Origin: Haematobacter massiliensis
Lineage (GTDB): Bacteria; Pseudomonadota; Alphaproteobacteria; Rhodobacterales; Rhodobacteraceae
Direction: 5' to 3'
Assembly: GCF_000740795.1 (NCBI RefSeq)
Contig: NZ_JGYG01000011.1
Coordinates: 1 to 64,000 of the forward strand
Length of the DNA stretch: 64,000 nt
Made by a program: the position numbers and the translations under genes. Numbering within the stretch: the first letter of the stretch is position 1; each line of letters begins with the position of its first letter. Shown here in pieces: positions 54,336 through 63,807 of this stretch. Under the pieces are notes generated by a model. That model was not told the DNA's origin. It searched no databases and saw nothing but the letters and a program-made list of their open reading frames with translations.

Positions 54336-56855
54336 ATGAACCTGATCGCCTTTCTCTCCGTGCTCGCGGGGCTTTTCGTCATCATCGCCTTCAGCGAGCC
54401 GCTCGCCGCGCGTTTGCGCATTTCCTATACCGTGGTTCTGGCAATGCTCGGCATCGCCATCGGCGCGGGGGCGAGCTTCCTGCTTTCCACCGATATCACG
54501 GATGCGCTGAACCCACTCGCTCTTTCCGTGTTGAGTTTGCCGATCACATCGGAGGCGTTTCTCTACATCTTCCTGCCGACGCTCATCTTTCAGGTATCGC
54601 TGACGCTCGATCTGCGGCGGATGATGGAGGATTGGGTGCCGATCACGGTCATGGCCATCGTGGCCGTGGTCGTCGCCACGTTCGTGATCGGCCTGTCGCT
54701 GGACCCGTTCACCTCGCAACCGCTGGTCGTCTGTCTGCTGGTCGGCGCCATCGTGGCCACGACCGATCCCTCGGCGGTGGTCGGCATCTTCCGCGACATC
54801 GGCGCCCCGGCCCGTCTTTCCCGGCTGGCGGAGGGCGAGAGCCTGATGAACGATGCCGCCGCCATCGCGCTGTTCAGCGTGTTCATCACCCAGATCTTGC
54901 CCTGGGCGCCGGAGGTCACCGTAGGTCATCAGGTGGTTCACTTCATCGTGCTTCTGGTCGCGGGTGCGCTGACAGGCTATGCGCTGGCGGTGATTGCCGT
55001 CGTCGCGATGGAACATCTGCGGTCCACACCGATGGCGATGATCTCGGTGTCGCTCGCGCTGCCTTACCTGACCTATATCCTCGCTGAACATGTGCTCCAT
55101 GTCTCCGGTGTGATCGCAGTCGCGGCCGCCGGGATGACGGTGAACCTTCTTGGCCCTTCGCGGATGCCGCCGGGGCAGTGGCGGTATCTCACCGATACAT
55201 GGGAACTACTCTCGCACTGGTCCGGCTCGCTGATCTTCATTCTGGCCGCGATTTTCGTGCCGCGGCTTCTGCACGATGTGAGCTGGCACGACGGGCTGCT
55301 GCTTCTGGTGCTGATCGTCGCGGCGACGGTGGCCCGCGCGCTGGTGCTGTTCGGGCTGCTCCCGCTGATGACACGGCTGCATTTGTCGCCCCCCGTCGCC
55401 CCGGCCTATCGCACGGTGATGCTCTGGGGCGGGCTGCGCGGGGCGGTCACCCTTGCACTGGCGCTCGCCGTGACGGAGCACGAGCTTGTGCCGGCGGAGG
55501 CCAAGCATACCGTAGCCGTGCTTGCCACCGGATTCGTGCTGTTCACCCTGCTCGTGCAGGGGACGACGCTCCGCTGGCTGATCGGGCGTCTGGGGCTCGA
55601 CCGTCTGACGCCGATAGACGAGGCGCTCCGCGATCAGGTGGTGGCCGTGGCGCTGCAAACGGTGCGGGAGGAAGTTGCCGACCTGACCCAGCGACAGCAC
55701 CTCACCCGGGAGATCGTCCGCTCGGAGGCCAAAAGCTTCGGCGCGCGGATCGACGGTGCCGTCAAGACAGCCGAGGCCGCGGACGAGATCCTGGGCCGTG
55801 ACAGGCTGACGCTGAGTCTCGTCACACTCGCCAGCCGCGAGAAGGAAATCATTCTGGAGGCGTTTCGCGACAGGGAGGTGTCCTCGGCCCTCGTGGAGCG
55901 ACTGCTGCTGGATGCTGACCGGCTGATCGAGGCCACCCGTGCCGGGGGCAGGGGAGCCTACCGGGCGCAGGCGCGCGCCAATCTCGCGCCCGGCCGAGCC
56001 TATCTGCTCGCCTTCCGGCTCCATCGGCAGCTCGCCATTTCGTTTCCGCTGGAGCGACTGATGGGCAGCCGGTTCGAGGTGCTGCTGAACACCCGCATGT
56101 TCCTGCGCGACCTGCATGACTTCGTGAATACCAAGATCCTGCGTATCCACGGACAGCGGATAACGGACATCCTCCACGAAGTCCTCTCGCGCCGGGAGGA
56201 GGATCTGGAGCGGGACATCGAGGGGTTGCGGCTGCAATATCCCGGCTTTTCGGAGGAGTTCGAGCGCCGTTTCATCAGAAGGGCGGCCCTGCGGTTCGAG
56301 GAGAGCGAGTACCAGACCGCCTATGTCGACGGGCTGATCGGCGCGGAGCTTTACGGCTCGCTGACGCGGGGTCTTGCCGATCGGCGGGTGGCCAATCAGG
56401 CGCGTCCCAAGCTTGACCTGTTGCTGCAGCGACAGGAATTCGTCAGCCAGATCCCGATGTTTCAGGGGCTGGAGCCGCAGACGCGTGCGCGCCTCGCGCG
56501 GGCATTGGTCAACATCTATGCAGAGCCGGGCGAAGTGATCGTTCACCGCGGCGATCCGGCAAATGCGGTGTATTTCATCGCTTCCGGCGCCGTGGAGCTT
56601 GACGGCGCCGCGCCGCAGAAGATCCGGCTGGGGAGGGGCGACATGTTCGGGGAGCTGGCGATCTTTGCCCGGCGTCCGCGCCGGACGGCACAGGTCCAGG
56701 CGATCACCCACTGCGCGCTGATGATGCTGAGCGAGCAGCACTTCCTCCATCTCGTCAGGGCGGAACCCGCCCTTCGGGCGCAGGTCGTGGCGCAGGCTTC
56801 GATCCATGGGATGGACGCCGGGAAGGTGGAGGCGATGCTCGACCGGCGGGGCTGA
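54336..56855 (+). CDS. CPA1 Na+/H+ antiporter with cyclic-nucleotide-binding domain
   Basis: Protein of 839 residues. About 12 membrane helices fill residues 1-420 (TTDPSAVVGIFRD and the WGGLRGAVTLALAL segment mark the ion path). A long cytosolic helical region follows (about 420-690), then a CRP-like domain at about 700-830 with FGELAIF and PRRTAQVQA, the phosphate-binding cassette. It probably exchanges sodium for protons under control of cAMP or a similar ligand. The layout recalls plant SOS1 and bacterial NhaP-type long antiporters. Ordinary NhaP proteins are about 420-550 residues. Confidence 0.88.
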   Translation: MNLIAFLSVLAGLFVIIAFSEPLAARLRISYTVVLAMLGIAIGAGASFLLSTDITDALNPLALSVLSLPITSEAFLYIFLPTLIFQVSLTLDLRRMMEDWVPITVMAIVAVVVATFVIGLSLDPFTSQPLVVCLLVGAIVATTDPSAVVGIFRDIGAPARLSRLAEGESLMNDAAAIALFSVFITQILPWAPEVTVGHQVVHFIVLLVAGALTGYALAVIAVVAMEHLRSTPMAMISVSLALPYLTYILAEHVLHVSGVIAVAAAGMTVNLLGPSRMPPGQWRYLTDTWELLSHWSGSLIFILAAIFVPRLLHDVSWHDGLLLLVLIVAATVARALVLFGLLPLMTRLHLSPPVAPAYRTVMLWGGLRGAVTLALALAVTEHELVPAEAKHTVAVLATGFVLFTLLVQGTTLRWLIGRLGLDRLTPIDEALRDQVVAVALQTVREEVADLTQRQHLTREIVRSEAKSFGARIDGAVKTAEAADEILGRDRLTLSLVTLASREKEIILEAFRDREVSSALVERLLLDADRLIEATRAGGRGAYRAQARANLAPGRAYLLAFRLHRQLAISFPLERLMGSRFEVLLNTRMFLRDLHDFVNTKILRIHGQRITDILHEVLSRREEDLERDIEGLRLQYPGFSEEFERRFIRRAALRFEESEYQTAYVDGLIGAELYGSLTRGLADRRVANQARPKLDLLLQRQEFVSQIPMFQGLEPQTRARLARALVNIYAEPGEVIVHRGDPANAVYFIASGAVELDGAAPQKIRLGRGDMFGELAIFARRPRRTAQVQAITHCALMMLSEQHFLHLVRAEPALRAQVVAQASIHGMDAGKVEAMLDRRG

Positions 56856-57179
56856 TTCGCTTCTTCCGCTCCCCGGTTTCCCGCCGTGCCTGTGGATAAC
56901 TCTGTGGGGAAGGCGGAGACGACTCGCCCCTAATTTTCCCAAAGCCGGTCAAGGCCATAAACCCGTGGAAAACCTGCGAAATCCGTTGACCGGCTGTCAC
57001 CGCTTGGGCAATTTGTAGGCAAGAAGAAGGGGACCACTACATCTTGTGGTGGTCATGGAAGGCTCCACTAGCCGCGATCTGTGATGAACCTGCCTCGGCA
57101 TCGCCGCAGGGGCAGATGGCGGAGCCATATCCACGGCGCGGGAGGCGGGGGATAACCGTTCGGCGATGGAGACGCAAGC
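56856..57179. other. intergenic region upstream of the NrdJ-like gene
   Basis: These 324 bp hold no gene. They contain an NrdR-box-like palindrome at 57034-57049, half-site-like sequences about 31 bp either side, and GGAGA seven bases before the next start. A promoter is expected between about 56990 and 57120, but no clear -35/-10 pair can be named. Confidence 0.5.
57034..57049. promoter_or_regulatory. NrdR-box-like palindrome
   Basis: CCACTACATCTTGTGG agrees with the NrdR consensus ACACwATATATwGTGT at about 12 of 16 positions and is flanked by further symmetry (ACCAC/GTGGT). NrdR boxes usually come in pairs about 31 bp apart; only weak half-sites are seen here (near 57010 and CCACTAG at 57065). 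It lies about 130 bp before the NrdJ-like gene. Confidence 0.5.
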
Positions 57180-59927
57180 ATGAGGGTCGACAGGCAGTTC
57201 ACGGTAGAAGGGCGCGACGTCTACGACCGCATCGCCTTTCGCGTGACCCGGTCCGAACAGCGACATCCATCGGGTGAAATCGTGTTCCGATGCCGAAAGC
57301 TCGAGGTGCCGGAGGGCTGGAGCCAGATCGCAGCGGACATCCTCGCGCAGCATTGCCTCCGCCGCAGCGGGGTGCCCGCCCGACTCCGCCGTGTGCCGGA
57401 GGAGGGTGTGCCGGAATTCCTGTGGCGCTCCGTCGCGGATGAGGTGGCCCTCTCCCGCCTGACCGAAGCGCGCCGCTTCACGGCAGAGACCTCCGCGCGG
57501 CAGATGTTCGACCGCCTCGCAGGAGCATGGGCCTATTGGGGCTGGAAGGCGGGGTACTTCACCGAAGAGGCAGACGCACGGGCCTATCATGACGAGATGC
57601 GGCACATGCTTGCTTTGCAGATGGCTGCACCCGACGCCGCCCAGTGCCGGCTGACCGGCCTGCATTGGGCCTACGGTATCCAGGAAGCAGGCCGCGATGG
57701 GTTCGCCCCGGATCTCGCCACCGGCGGGTTGCGCGCGACGGGTGCCTTGGAACGGCCCGAGGCTGCCGGATTGGCTATCCTCTCCATGCCGGAGCCGGAG
57801 GACGCCCCCGAGATGTGGTCGCGGGAGGCACGCCTTGTGCGCGCGGGTGTTGAGTATGGCGTCAACGTCGCCACGCTCCCTGTCGGTCCTGCGGGGATGA
57901 TGGCACAGCTTGACGCCGGTGATCGGCTCGCCGGGCTTGTCCAGGAGCGGGGGCATCTCCGTCGCCCGGCGAGGCTGGCCGTCTGCGACGCCGATCACCC
58001 CGAGGCCGCCGAGTTCATCGCATGGAAGCCGGCCGCGGCCCACAAGCTCGCCAGCCTCACGGCAGGATCGCATCTGATCGCTGCACGGGTGAGCGATATC
58101 CGCCTCGCTCTGCGCCGGGGCGGGCGGGACATCGCCGGCAATCCTGCGTTGCAGGTGGCCATACGGGCAGCGAAACGTGCAATGGTGCCCGACAGCGTGA
58201 TTCAACAGACACTTGCCGAGGCGGTGGAGGGCCGCGCCCCGCGCATTGCCACCTTCGAGACCGACTGGGACGGCAAGGCGGCTGCGACCATCCCCGGTGC
58301 GGGCACCGCGACGGCCATCCGGCTGTCGGACACCTTCCTGCGCGCGGCGACGCGTCCCGCTGCCCGAGCGGGCCGTGAGCGGCGGTTGCAGGACCGCCTT
58401 GCCCGCGCTGTCTGGGCCACGTCCGAGCCGGGGGTGCTGTTCGGGGATACGATCAATGGCTGGAACACCTGCGCGCAGGAGGCGATGATCGACGGCTCCT
58501 CCCCCGACGCTGCCTTCATGTTCCTGTCCGATACCGCCGCGATGCCCGCGACGCTGAACCTGCGGGCCTTCCTCGGGCCGGACGGATTCAAGACCGGCGG
58601 CTTCTCACATGCGGCGAGGCTCTGGGTGCTGACCCTCGATATCTCACTGCACATGATGCGGCGGGGCGATGCGCTGCTTGCCGCCCGCGCGCAGGAATAC
58701 CGGCCGCTGGCGCTGGGACACGCCAATGCCGGCGGCCTCCTGATGGCCATGGGGGTCGGTTATGCCACGGAGGAGGGCCGCGCGCTGGTCGCGGCAATCA
58801 CTGCGCTGATGACCGGAGCCGCCTATGCCGCCTCTGCCGAGCTCGCGGCGGAGAAGGGCGCATTCCCGGCATGGCCGCGGAACGCCCGGTCAATGCTTCG
58901 CGTGGTCGGGAACCATCATCACGCGGCAGTCGGAAAAGGTGTCTTTGAGGGGTTGGGTGTCCTGCCCCGCCCGCTGGATGCAGACCGATGCTTCCAGCCG
59001 GACATCGCGGCGCGCGCGCGCGACTGCTGGACCAGTGCGGTCGCAGCCGCGGCCGGGCATGGGTTCCGCCATGCGCAGGTGACAGCGCTCCGGCAGGATC
59101 CGGTTACGGACCACCTGCTGGATTGCGACACGGCCGGCATCGCTCCTGCAAGCGCGCTGATCCGCTGGGAGCCTTCTCCGGAAGGCCAGCCACGGCGCGT
59201 CCTCGCCCCCATGGTGGAGGAGGGTCTTGCGGCTCTTGGCTATACGCGGGTGGAAATCGCCGCGATCACCGCGCATGTCATCGGGCACGGCACTCTGGAA
59301 AACGCGCCCTCGATCAACCACACGAGCCTTCTGGGGCAGGGGCTGGGCGCGGGAGAGCTGGCGCGGGTGGAGGCGGCGCTCGCATCTGCCACGCATATCC
59401 GTTTCGCCCTGACGCCCTGGACGCTGGGGCTGGGCTTCTGCCGCGACGTGCTGGGGCTGCCGGCTGCGCAACTGGCGGATCCGGGTTTCGACCTGTTGGC
59501 TCATCTCGGTTTCACTCCCGAGCAGATCGCGGCGGCGACGGCTTACGTCTTCGGGGCAGGGACTTTGCAGGGCGCGCCCTTCCTGCGGGCTGCCCATCTG
59601 CACGCGTTCCACTGTCAGGCGTCGACCGGCGACGGCGACGTGGATGCGGCGTGTCAGATCCACATGATGGCCGAAGCGCAGCCCTTCGTTTCGGGCGGCA
59701 TTGGTGGCGCTCTCCGCTTGCCGACCAGGGCTACGGCTTCCGACTGCCTCGAACTCCAGACGCTGGCCTGGTCGCTTGGGCTGAAGGGGATCATGCTCTC
59801 ACGCGATGGTTCGCAACACGATCCCGCACTTGCCACCGTTCTCCAGGAGGCCGAGGATTCCCTCGCCCCGCCGGACGCCGCCCCAGCCGCGCGATCCCTG
59901 CTCGACCGCAACTTCCGCACCACGTGA
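57180..59927 (+). CDS. catalytically degenerate class II ribonucleotide reductase homologue
   Basis: Protein of 915 residues that follows the NrdJ (B12-dependent ribonucleotide reductase) scaffold from end to end: WSQIAADILAQ and VPEFLWRSVAD near the N terminus, FDRLAGAWAYWGWKAGYF, TGLHWAYGI, HPEAAEFIAWK, LWVLTLDISL, a GLLMAMGVGYATEEGRAL region, WTLG and AQPFVSGGIGGAL towards the end. The NPCSE radical/substrate motif is replaced by S-P-D-A-A at residues 441-445, the following redox Cys (DTAC) is Ala, and the first redox Cys appears to be Leu198. The C-terminal Cys tail of NrdJ is missing (usual length about 1,200). It cannot reduce ribonucleotides by the known mechanism. GGAGA precedes the ATG. 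Role unknown; regulation of, or partnership with, a true NrdJ is possible. Confidence 0.8.
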   Translation: MRVDRQFTVEGRDVYDRIAFRVTRSEQRHPSGEIVFRCRKLEVPEGWSQIAADILAQHCLRRSGVPARLRRVPEEGVPEFLWRSVADEVALSRLTEARRFTAETSARQMFDRLAGAWAYWGWKAGYFTEEADARAYHDEMRHMLALQMAAPDAAQCRLTGLHWAYGIQEAGRDGFAPDLATGGLRATGALERPEAAGLAILSMPEPEDAPEMWSREARLVRAGVEYGVNVATLPVGPAGMMAQLDAGDRLAGLVQERGHLRRPARLAVCDADHPEAAEFIAWKPAAAHKLASLTAGSHLIAARVSDIRLALRRGGRDIAGNPALQVAIRAAKRAMVPDSVIQQTLAEAVEGRAPRIATFETDWDGKAAATIPGAGTATAIRLSDTFLRAATRPAARAGRERRLQDRLARAVWATSEPGVLFGDTINGWNTCAQEAMIDGSSPDAAFMFLSDTAAMPATLNLRAFLGPDGFKTGGFSHAARLWVLTLDISLHMMRRGDALLAARAQEYRPLALGHANAGGLLMAMGVGYATEEGRALVAAITALMTGAAYAASAELAAEKGAFPAWPRNARSMLRVVGNHHHAAVGKGVFEGLGVLPRPLDADRCFQPDIAARARDCWTSAVAAAAGHGFRHAQVTALRQDPVTDHLLDCDTAGIAPASALIRWEPSPEGQPRRVLAPMVEEGLAALGYTRVEIAAITAHVIGHGTLENAPSINHTSLLGQGLGAGELARVEAALASATHIRFALTPWTLGLGFCRDVLGLPAAQLADPGFDLLAHLGFTPEQIAAATAYVFGAGTLQGAPFLRAAHLHAFHCQASTGDGDVDAACQIHMMAEAQPFVSGGIGGALRLPTRATASDCLELQTLAWSLGLKGIMLSRDGSQHDPALATVLQEAEDSLAPPDAAPAARSLLDRNFRTT

Positions 59928-59957
59928 ACGCCCGCGCGCATGCCGTTTGCCAAGGAA

Positions 59958-60045
59958 TGGCGGAAGAGGTGGGATTCGAACCCACGGATGGTTGCCCATC
60001 GCCGGTTTTCAAGACCGGTGCCTTAAACCGCTCGGCCACTCTTCC
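59958..60045 (-). tRNA. tRNA-Ser (anticodon UGA)
   Basis: Class II tRNA of 88 bases with encoded CCA on the minus strand: acceptor GGAAGAG/CTCTTCC with discriminator G, D arm GAGCGGTTTAAGGC, anticodon stem-loop CCGGTCTTGAAAACCGG with TGA, a long variable arm (GATGGGCAACCATC) and T arm GTGGGTTCGAATCCCAC. Confidence 0.97.
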
Positions 60046-60151
60046 GTCGGTGGGCGGATAACGGGTGGCGGGCGATTCGGAAAGATAAATGGTGCGTTGC
60101 CGGAACTTGCGCTAGCGATCGTTGAGGGATGGCCGGTAAGCGGGAGAGCGG

Positions 60152-60856
60152 ATGAGACGTGCTGTGGCAGGTGTTCTGGCCGCAATGACGCTTGTGGCCT
60201 GTGGCATGGAACCCGTCGTGCCGGTTCCCACGGTGAAGGAGCAGGCGGAGCCGCGGCCGGATGAACGGCCCGCGCCGGAGATGCTGCGCCTTTCCGGGAC
60301 CGCGGTCTGGGATGGGCGCCCGACCCTCGGCGGCCTGTGGATCGCGCGTCCCGGCGCCGAGAGCCACCGGGTGCTGGTCGAGACGCGGAGCGGCAGTGCC
60401 GCAGCCATGCTCCTCCCCAACATGTCCGGGGATCGGCGCTTCCAGCTTTCCTCCGACCTCGCGGGGGTGCTGGGGGTGACCGCGGGCCGGGAGATGCGGG
60501 TGCGGGTGACGGCGCTTGTCACGGCTGATACCGGGGTCGCCGCGATCTCTGGCCCGTCATCGGCGACCGCTCCTGCCGTGATTTCCCCGGGGACGGCGAA
60601 CGAGGAGCGATCTGGCCCGCCTGGAGCCGGTGGACGGCAGGCTATTCAGGTTGCTGTCTTCGGGGAGGAGGCGAATGCACGCGCCGCACGCGAGAAGCTG
60701 GCGGAGGCCGGACTTCGGGCGGACATTCGGGCTTCCGGCGCTGTCTGGCGGGTCACGATTCCGCTTGCCGGGGCCGCAGGGGATGGCGCTCCGGGCGAAG
60801 TTCTCGCAAAAGTGAAGCGGCTCGGGTTTGCCGATGCCTACGCTGTCGCCCTATGA
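60152..60856 (+). CDS. SPOR-domain lipoprotein
   Basis: Protein of 234 residues with a lipoprotein signal (LVAC, acylated C17), a Pro-rich linker, a middle region of about 90 residues, and a C-terminal SPOR domain beginning near IQVAVFGEEANARAAREKL (residue 165), which binds denuded peptidoglycan. It probably acts at the septum or in cell-wall remodelling. Start: GGGAG just upstream. dacF begins 26 bp after its stop, so both likely serve the wall. Confidence 0.85.
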   Translation: MRRAVAGVLAAMTLVACGMEPVVPVPTVKEQAEPRPDERPAPEMLRLSGTAVWDGRPTLGGLWIARPGAESHRVLVETRSGSAAAMLLPNMSGDRRFQLSSDLAGVLGVTAGREMRVRVTALVTADTGVAAISGPSSATAPAVISPGTANEERSGPPGAGGRQAIQVAVFGEEANARAAREKLAEAGLRADIRASGAVWRVTIPLAGAAGDGAPGEVLAKVKRLGFADAYAVAL

Positions 60857-60882
60857 GGCCACCCGGATCTGGATGGAGAGCC

Positions 60883-62055
60883 ATGTTCAAACCTTTCGCC
60901 CCCCTCGCGCTCGTGGCTTTCGCAGCCCTTCCCATCCCTGCCTCGGCGTTCGAGACGCGCGCGGGATCGGCCTATGTGGTCGATTTCAAGACAGGCACCG
61001 TTCTCATGGACAAGAACGCGGAGGTTTCGTTGCCTCCCGCCTCCATGTCCAAGCTCATGACCCTCAACATGCTGTTCGAGGCGTTGCGGGATGGGCGGGT
61101 GACGATGGACACCACCTTCGCCGTCTCCTCCAAGGCGCGGGCCATGGGTGGGTCCACCATGTTCCTCAACGAACGTGACCGCCCGACGGTGGAACAGCTC
61201 ATCAAGGGGATCATCGTGCTGTCTGGCAATGATGCCTGCGTCGTGGTGGCGGAGGGTCTCGCCGGCTCGGAGGAGGCTTTCGCCCGCCAGATGACGGAAC
61301 GTGGCCGGGCCATCGGTCTCGAAGCCTCGCATTTCTCCAACGCCTCCGGCTGGCCCGACCCGCAGCAACGGATGACGATGAAGGATCTCACGACGCTCGG
61401 CGTGCATCTGATCCGCGAATTTCCCGAGTACTACCATTACTTCGCGATCACCGAGTTTCCCTTCGACAACCGCGCACCGGCCAACCGGCACAACCGCAAT
61501 CCGATCCTGAGCCTCGGCATCGGGGCGGACGGTCTGAAGACCGGCCACACGCAGGAATCGGGCTACGGTCTCGTCGGTTCCGCGCTGCAGGGGGACAGGC
61601 GTGTCGTGTTCACGCTGACCGGGATGGCGACGGAAGCGGAGCGGCGGGAGGAGTCGGAAAGCGTCGTGAACTGGGCCTTCCGCAACTTTGTCGAAAAGAC
61701 GGTTGCGCGGAAGGGCGAGATCGTCGGAGAGGCGGATGTCTGGATGGGCGGGACACCCAAGGTCGGCCTGACGGTGGCCGAAGATCTTCAGCTCCTGGTG
61801 CCGGCGCTGGTTCAGGGGCAGATGTCGGCGGAAGCCATCTATGCCGCGCCGCTCAAGGCACCGCTCGCAGCCGGCCAGCAGGTCGGCGAACTGGTCATCC
61901 GTATGCCTGACATGGAGCCGCGGCGTGTCCCACTCGTCACCGCGACGGCAGTGGCGGAGGGCGGCTTCGGCACGCGGCTCTTGACGGCAGCGCGTGTGCT
62001 GGTGCACCGCATGACGGGAGCGGAGAGCGCCCCCGCCGGTGGGGCGAAGTTCTGA
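60883..62055 (+). CDS. dacF: D-alanyl-D-alanine carboxypeptidase (PBP5/6-like)
   Basis: Low-molecular-weight penicillin-binding protein of 390 residues. The signal peptide ends near ASAFE (residue 22). Active-site motifs are SMSK (nucleophile S54, K57), SGN (near 121) and KTG (near 215). The C-terminal PBP5 beta domain follows from about 280. It trims the terminal D-Ala of peptidoglycan stems. GGAGAG precedes the ATG at 60883; the start at 60853 overlaps the SPOR gene and would disturb the signal peptide. Confidence 0.94.
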   Translation: MFKPFAPLALVAFAALPIPASAFETRAGSAYVVDFKTGTVLMDKNAEVSLPPASMSKLMTLNMLFEALRDGRVTMDTTFAVSSKARAMGGSTMFLNERDRPTVEQLIKGIIVLSGNDACVVVAEGLAGSEEAFARQMTERGRAIGLEASHFSNASGWPDPQQRMTMKDLTTLGVHLIREFPEYYHYFAITEFPFDNRAPANRHNRNPILSLGIGADGLKTGHTQESGYGLVGSALQGDRRVVFTLTGMATEAERREESESVVNWAFRNFVEKTVARKGEIVGEADVWMGGTPKVGLTVAEDLQLLVPALVQGQMSAEAIYAAPLKAPLAAGQQVGELVIRMPDMEPRRVPLVTATAVAEGGFGTRLLTAARVLVHRMTGAESAPAGGAKF

Positions 62056-62097
62056 GCGGATCCCGGCCGCTTCCCGCCGAACCGGGCGGAGGGGCGC

Positions 62098-62706
62098 GTG
62101 TTCATCAGCTTTGAAGGCATAGACGGGTCGGGCAAAAGCACTCAGGCCCGTCGACTGGCAGCAGCCCTTGCAACGGAGGGGCAGGAGATTCTGCTCACGC
62201 GGGAGCCGGGGGGATCGCGCGGCGCAGAGGAGATCCGGCGTCTCGTTCTTGAGGGGGAGCCGGATCGCTGGTCGCCGGAAACGGAGCTTCTGCTCTTTAC
62301 CGCGGCTCGCCGGGATCACCTGGAACGCACGATCCGTCCCGCGCTCGCGGCAGGGCAATGGGTCGTCTGCGATCGCTTCGCCGATTCCACCCGCGTCTAT
62401 CAGGGCGTTAGCCGGGGAGATCTGCGGGCCATGGTGGACCGTCTGCACGACCTGATGATCGGGGTGGAACCGGACCTGACCTTCATCATCGACATCGACG
62501 CCGAAACCGGCCTCTCCCGCGCCCGCGCCCGACCTGGCGCGGAGCAGCGGTTCGAGGATTTCGGTCTTCCGCTTCAGGCGCGGATGCGGGAGGGGTTTCT
62601 GGCGCTGGCGCGCGAGTTTCCCGGCCGTTGCCGTGTGATAGATGGCAGTGGTGATGAGGACGCCGTGGCGGCCCGCGTACGCGCGGCGCTGGGTGCGGCG
62701 GAATGA
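62098..62706 (+). CDS. tmk: thymidylate kinase
   Basis: dTMP kinase of 202 residues. P-loop FEGIDGSGKSTQ (near residue 4), the dTMP-binding DRF motif (DRFADSTRVYQG near 96) and the LID region with Arg (SRARARPGAEQRFED) are present. It starts at a GTG with CGGAGGGG seven bases upstream. It is coupled to holB by a 4-bp overlap, the conserved tmk-holB-tatD order. Confidence 0.96.
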   Translation: MFISFEGIDGSGKSTQARRLAAALATEGQEILLTREPGGSRGAEEIRRLVLEGEPDRWSPETELLLFTAARRDHLERTIRPALAAGQWVVCDRFADSTRVYQGVSRGDLRAMVDRLHDLMIGVEPDLTFIIDIDAETGLSRARARPGAEQRFEDFGLPLQARMREGFLALAREFPGRCRVIDGSGDEDAVAARVRAALGAAE

Positions 62707-63800
62707 GCGACGATCTTCCTGAATCCGACCGGCTGGAAGGCGTACCCCATCCCCGTGAAACGCAACGTCTTTACGGTCAGGAAGCGTCGGAGGGAGCCTT
62801 CCTCGACGCGGTGGAGACCGGACGGCTGCATCACGGCTGGCTTCTCACCGGCCCGCGCGGCATCGGCAAGGCCACGCTGGCGTGGCGGATCGCGCGCTAC
62901 CTGCTTCACCCTCCCGAGCCCGGGATGTTCGGTGCGACCCTCGATCCGCCGCAGGACGATGCTCTGGCCCATCGCCTGCGGGCATTGAGCGAGCCGCGCC
63001 TCCTGCTGATCCGCAGACCCTATGACGAAAAGGCGGGCCGCTTCAGGGCAGAAATACCGGTGGACGAAGTGCGCCGCCTGCGCGGTTTCTTCGGCCTCTC
63101 GGCGGCGGAGGGCGGTCGCCGCGTGGTGATTGTGGATACGGCCGACGAGATGAACCCCAATGCCGCGAACGCGCTGCTGAAGGTGCTGGAGGAGCCGCCG
63201 GAGGGGGCGGTGCTTCTGCTGGTGAGCCATCAGCCCTCCCGTTTGCTGCCGACCATCCGGTCCCGCTGCCGTGAGCTGCGGCTCCGCCCGCTGGATCAGG
63301 CCGACCTGTCCCGGGCCCTGGATGGCGCGGGCGTGAGTGGGGAGGGGGCGGCGCTGGCCGCGCTTTCCGGCGGATCCGTGGGCGATGCAGTGCGCCTTGG
63401 GACAGGGGGAGGCGCCGAGCTTTACGGCCAGATCCTCGCGCTCATGGCAAAGGCGCCGGGCATCGACAGGCAGGCTGCCCTGTCGCTGGCGGAACGTGGG
63501 GCGGGCCGGGGGAACGAGGCGGCCTTCGATCTGATCCTCACGCTGCTCGACCTGTTTCTGGCCCGCCTCGCCCGGACGGGCGTCGCGGGACCGCCTGAAC
63601 TGGAGGCCCTGCCGGGGGAAGGGGCGCTGCTCGGGCGGCTTTCCCCGGACCTCGCGGCCGCCCGCCTCTGGGCCCGGGTCCAGGAGACGGCAGGCGCCCG
63701 CGCGCGACAGGGGCGGGCGGTGAACCTTGACCCTGCCACGCTTCTCCTTGATATGGTTCTGACACTGGACGAGACGGCGGCGGCAGTGGCCGCCCGTTGA
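62703..63800 (+). CDS. holB: DNA polymerase III subunit delta prime
   Basis: Clamp-loader subunit of 365 residues. The degenerate P-loop GPRGIGKATL (near residue 45) and a sensor region with NALLKVLEEPPEGAVLLLVSHQ (edges NALLK and VSHQ, near 160) followed by RLLPTIRSRCRELRLRPL are diagnostic of delta prime. There is no full Walker B/ATPase signature, as expected. It overlaps tmk by 4 bp and is followed 7 bp later by tatD. Confidence 0.95.
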   Translation: MSDDLPESDRLEGVPHPRETQRLYGQEASEGAFLDAVETGRLHHGWLLTGPRGIGKATLAWRIARYLLHPPEPGMFGATLDPPQDDALAHRLRALSEPRLLLIRRPYDEKAGRFRAEIPVDEVRRLRGFFGLSAAEGGRRVVIVDTADEMNPNAANALLKVLEEPPEGAVLLLVSHQPSRLLPTIRSRCRELRLRPLDQADLSRALDGAGVSGEGAALAALSGGSVGDAVRLGTGGGAELYGQILALMAKAPGIDRQAALSLAERGAGRGNEAAFDLILTLLDLFLARLARTGVAGPPELEALPGEGALLGRLSPDLAAARLWARVQETAGARARQGRAVNLDPATLLLDMVLTLDETAAAVAAR

Positions 63801-63807
63801 GGCACCG

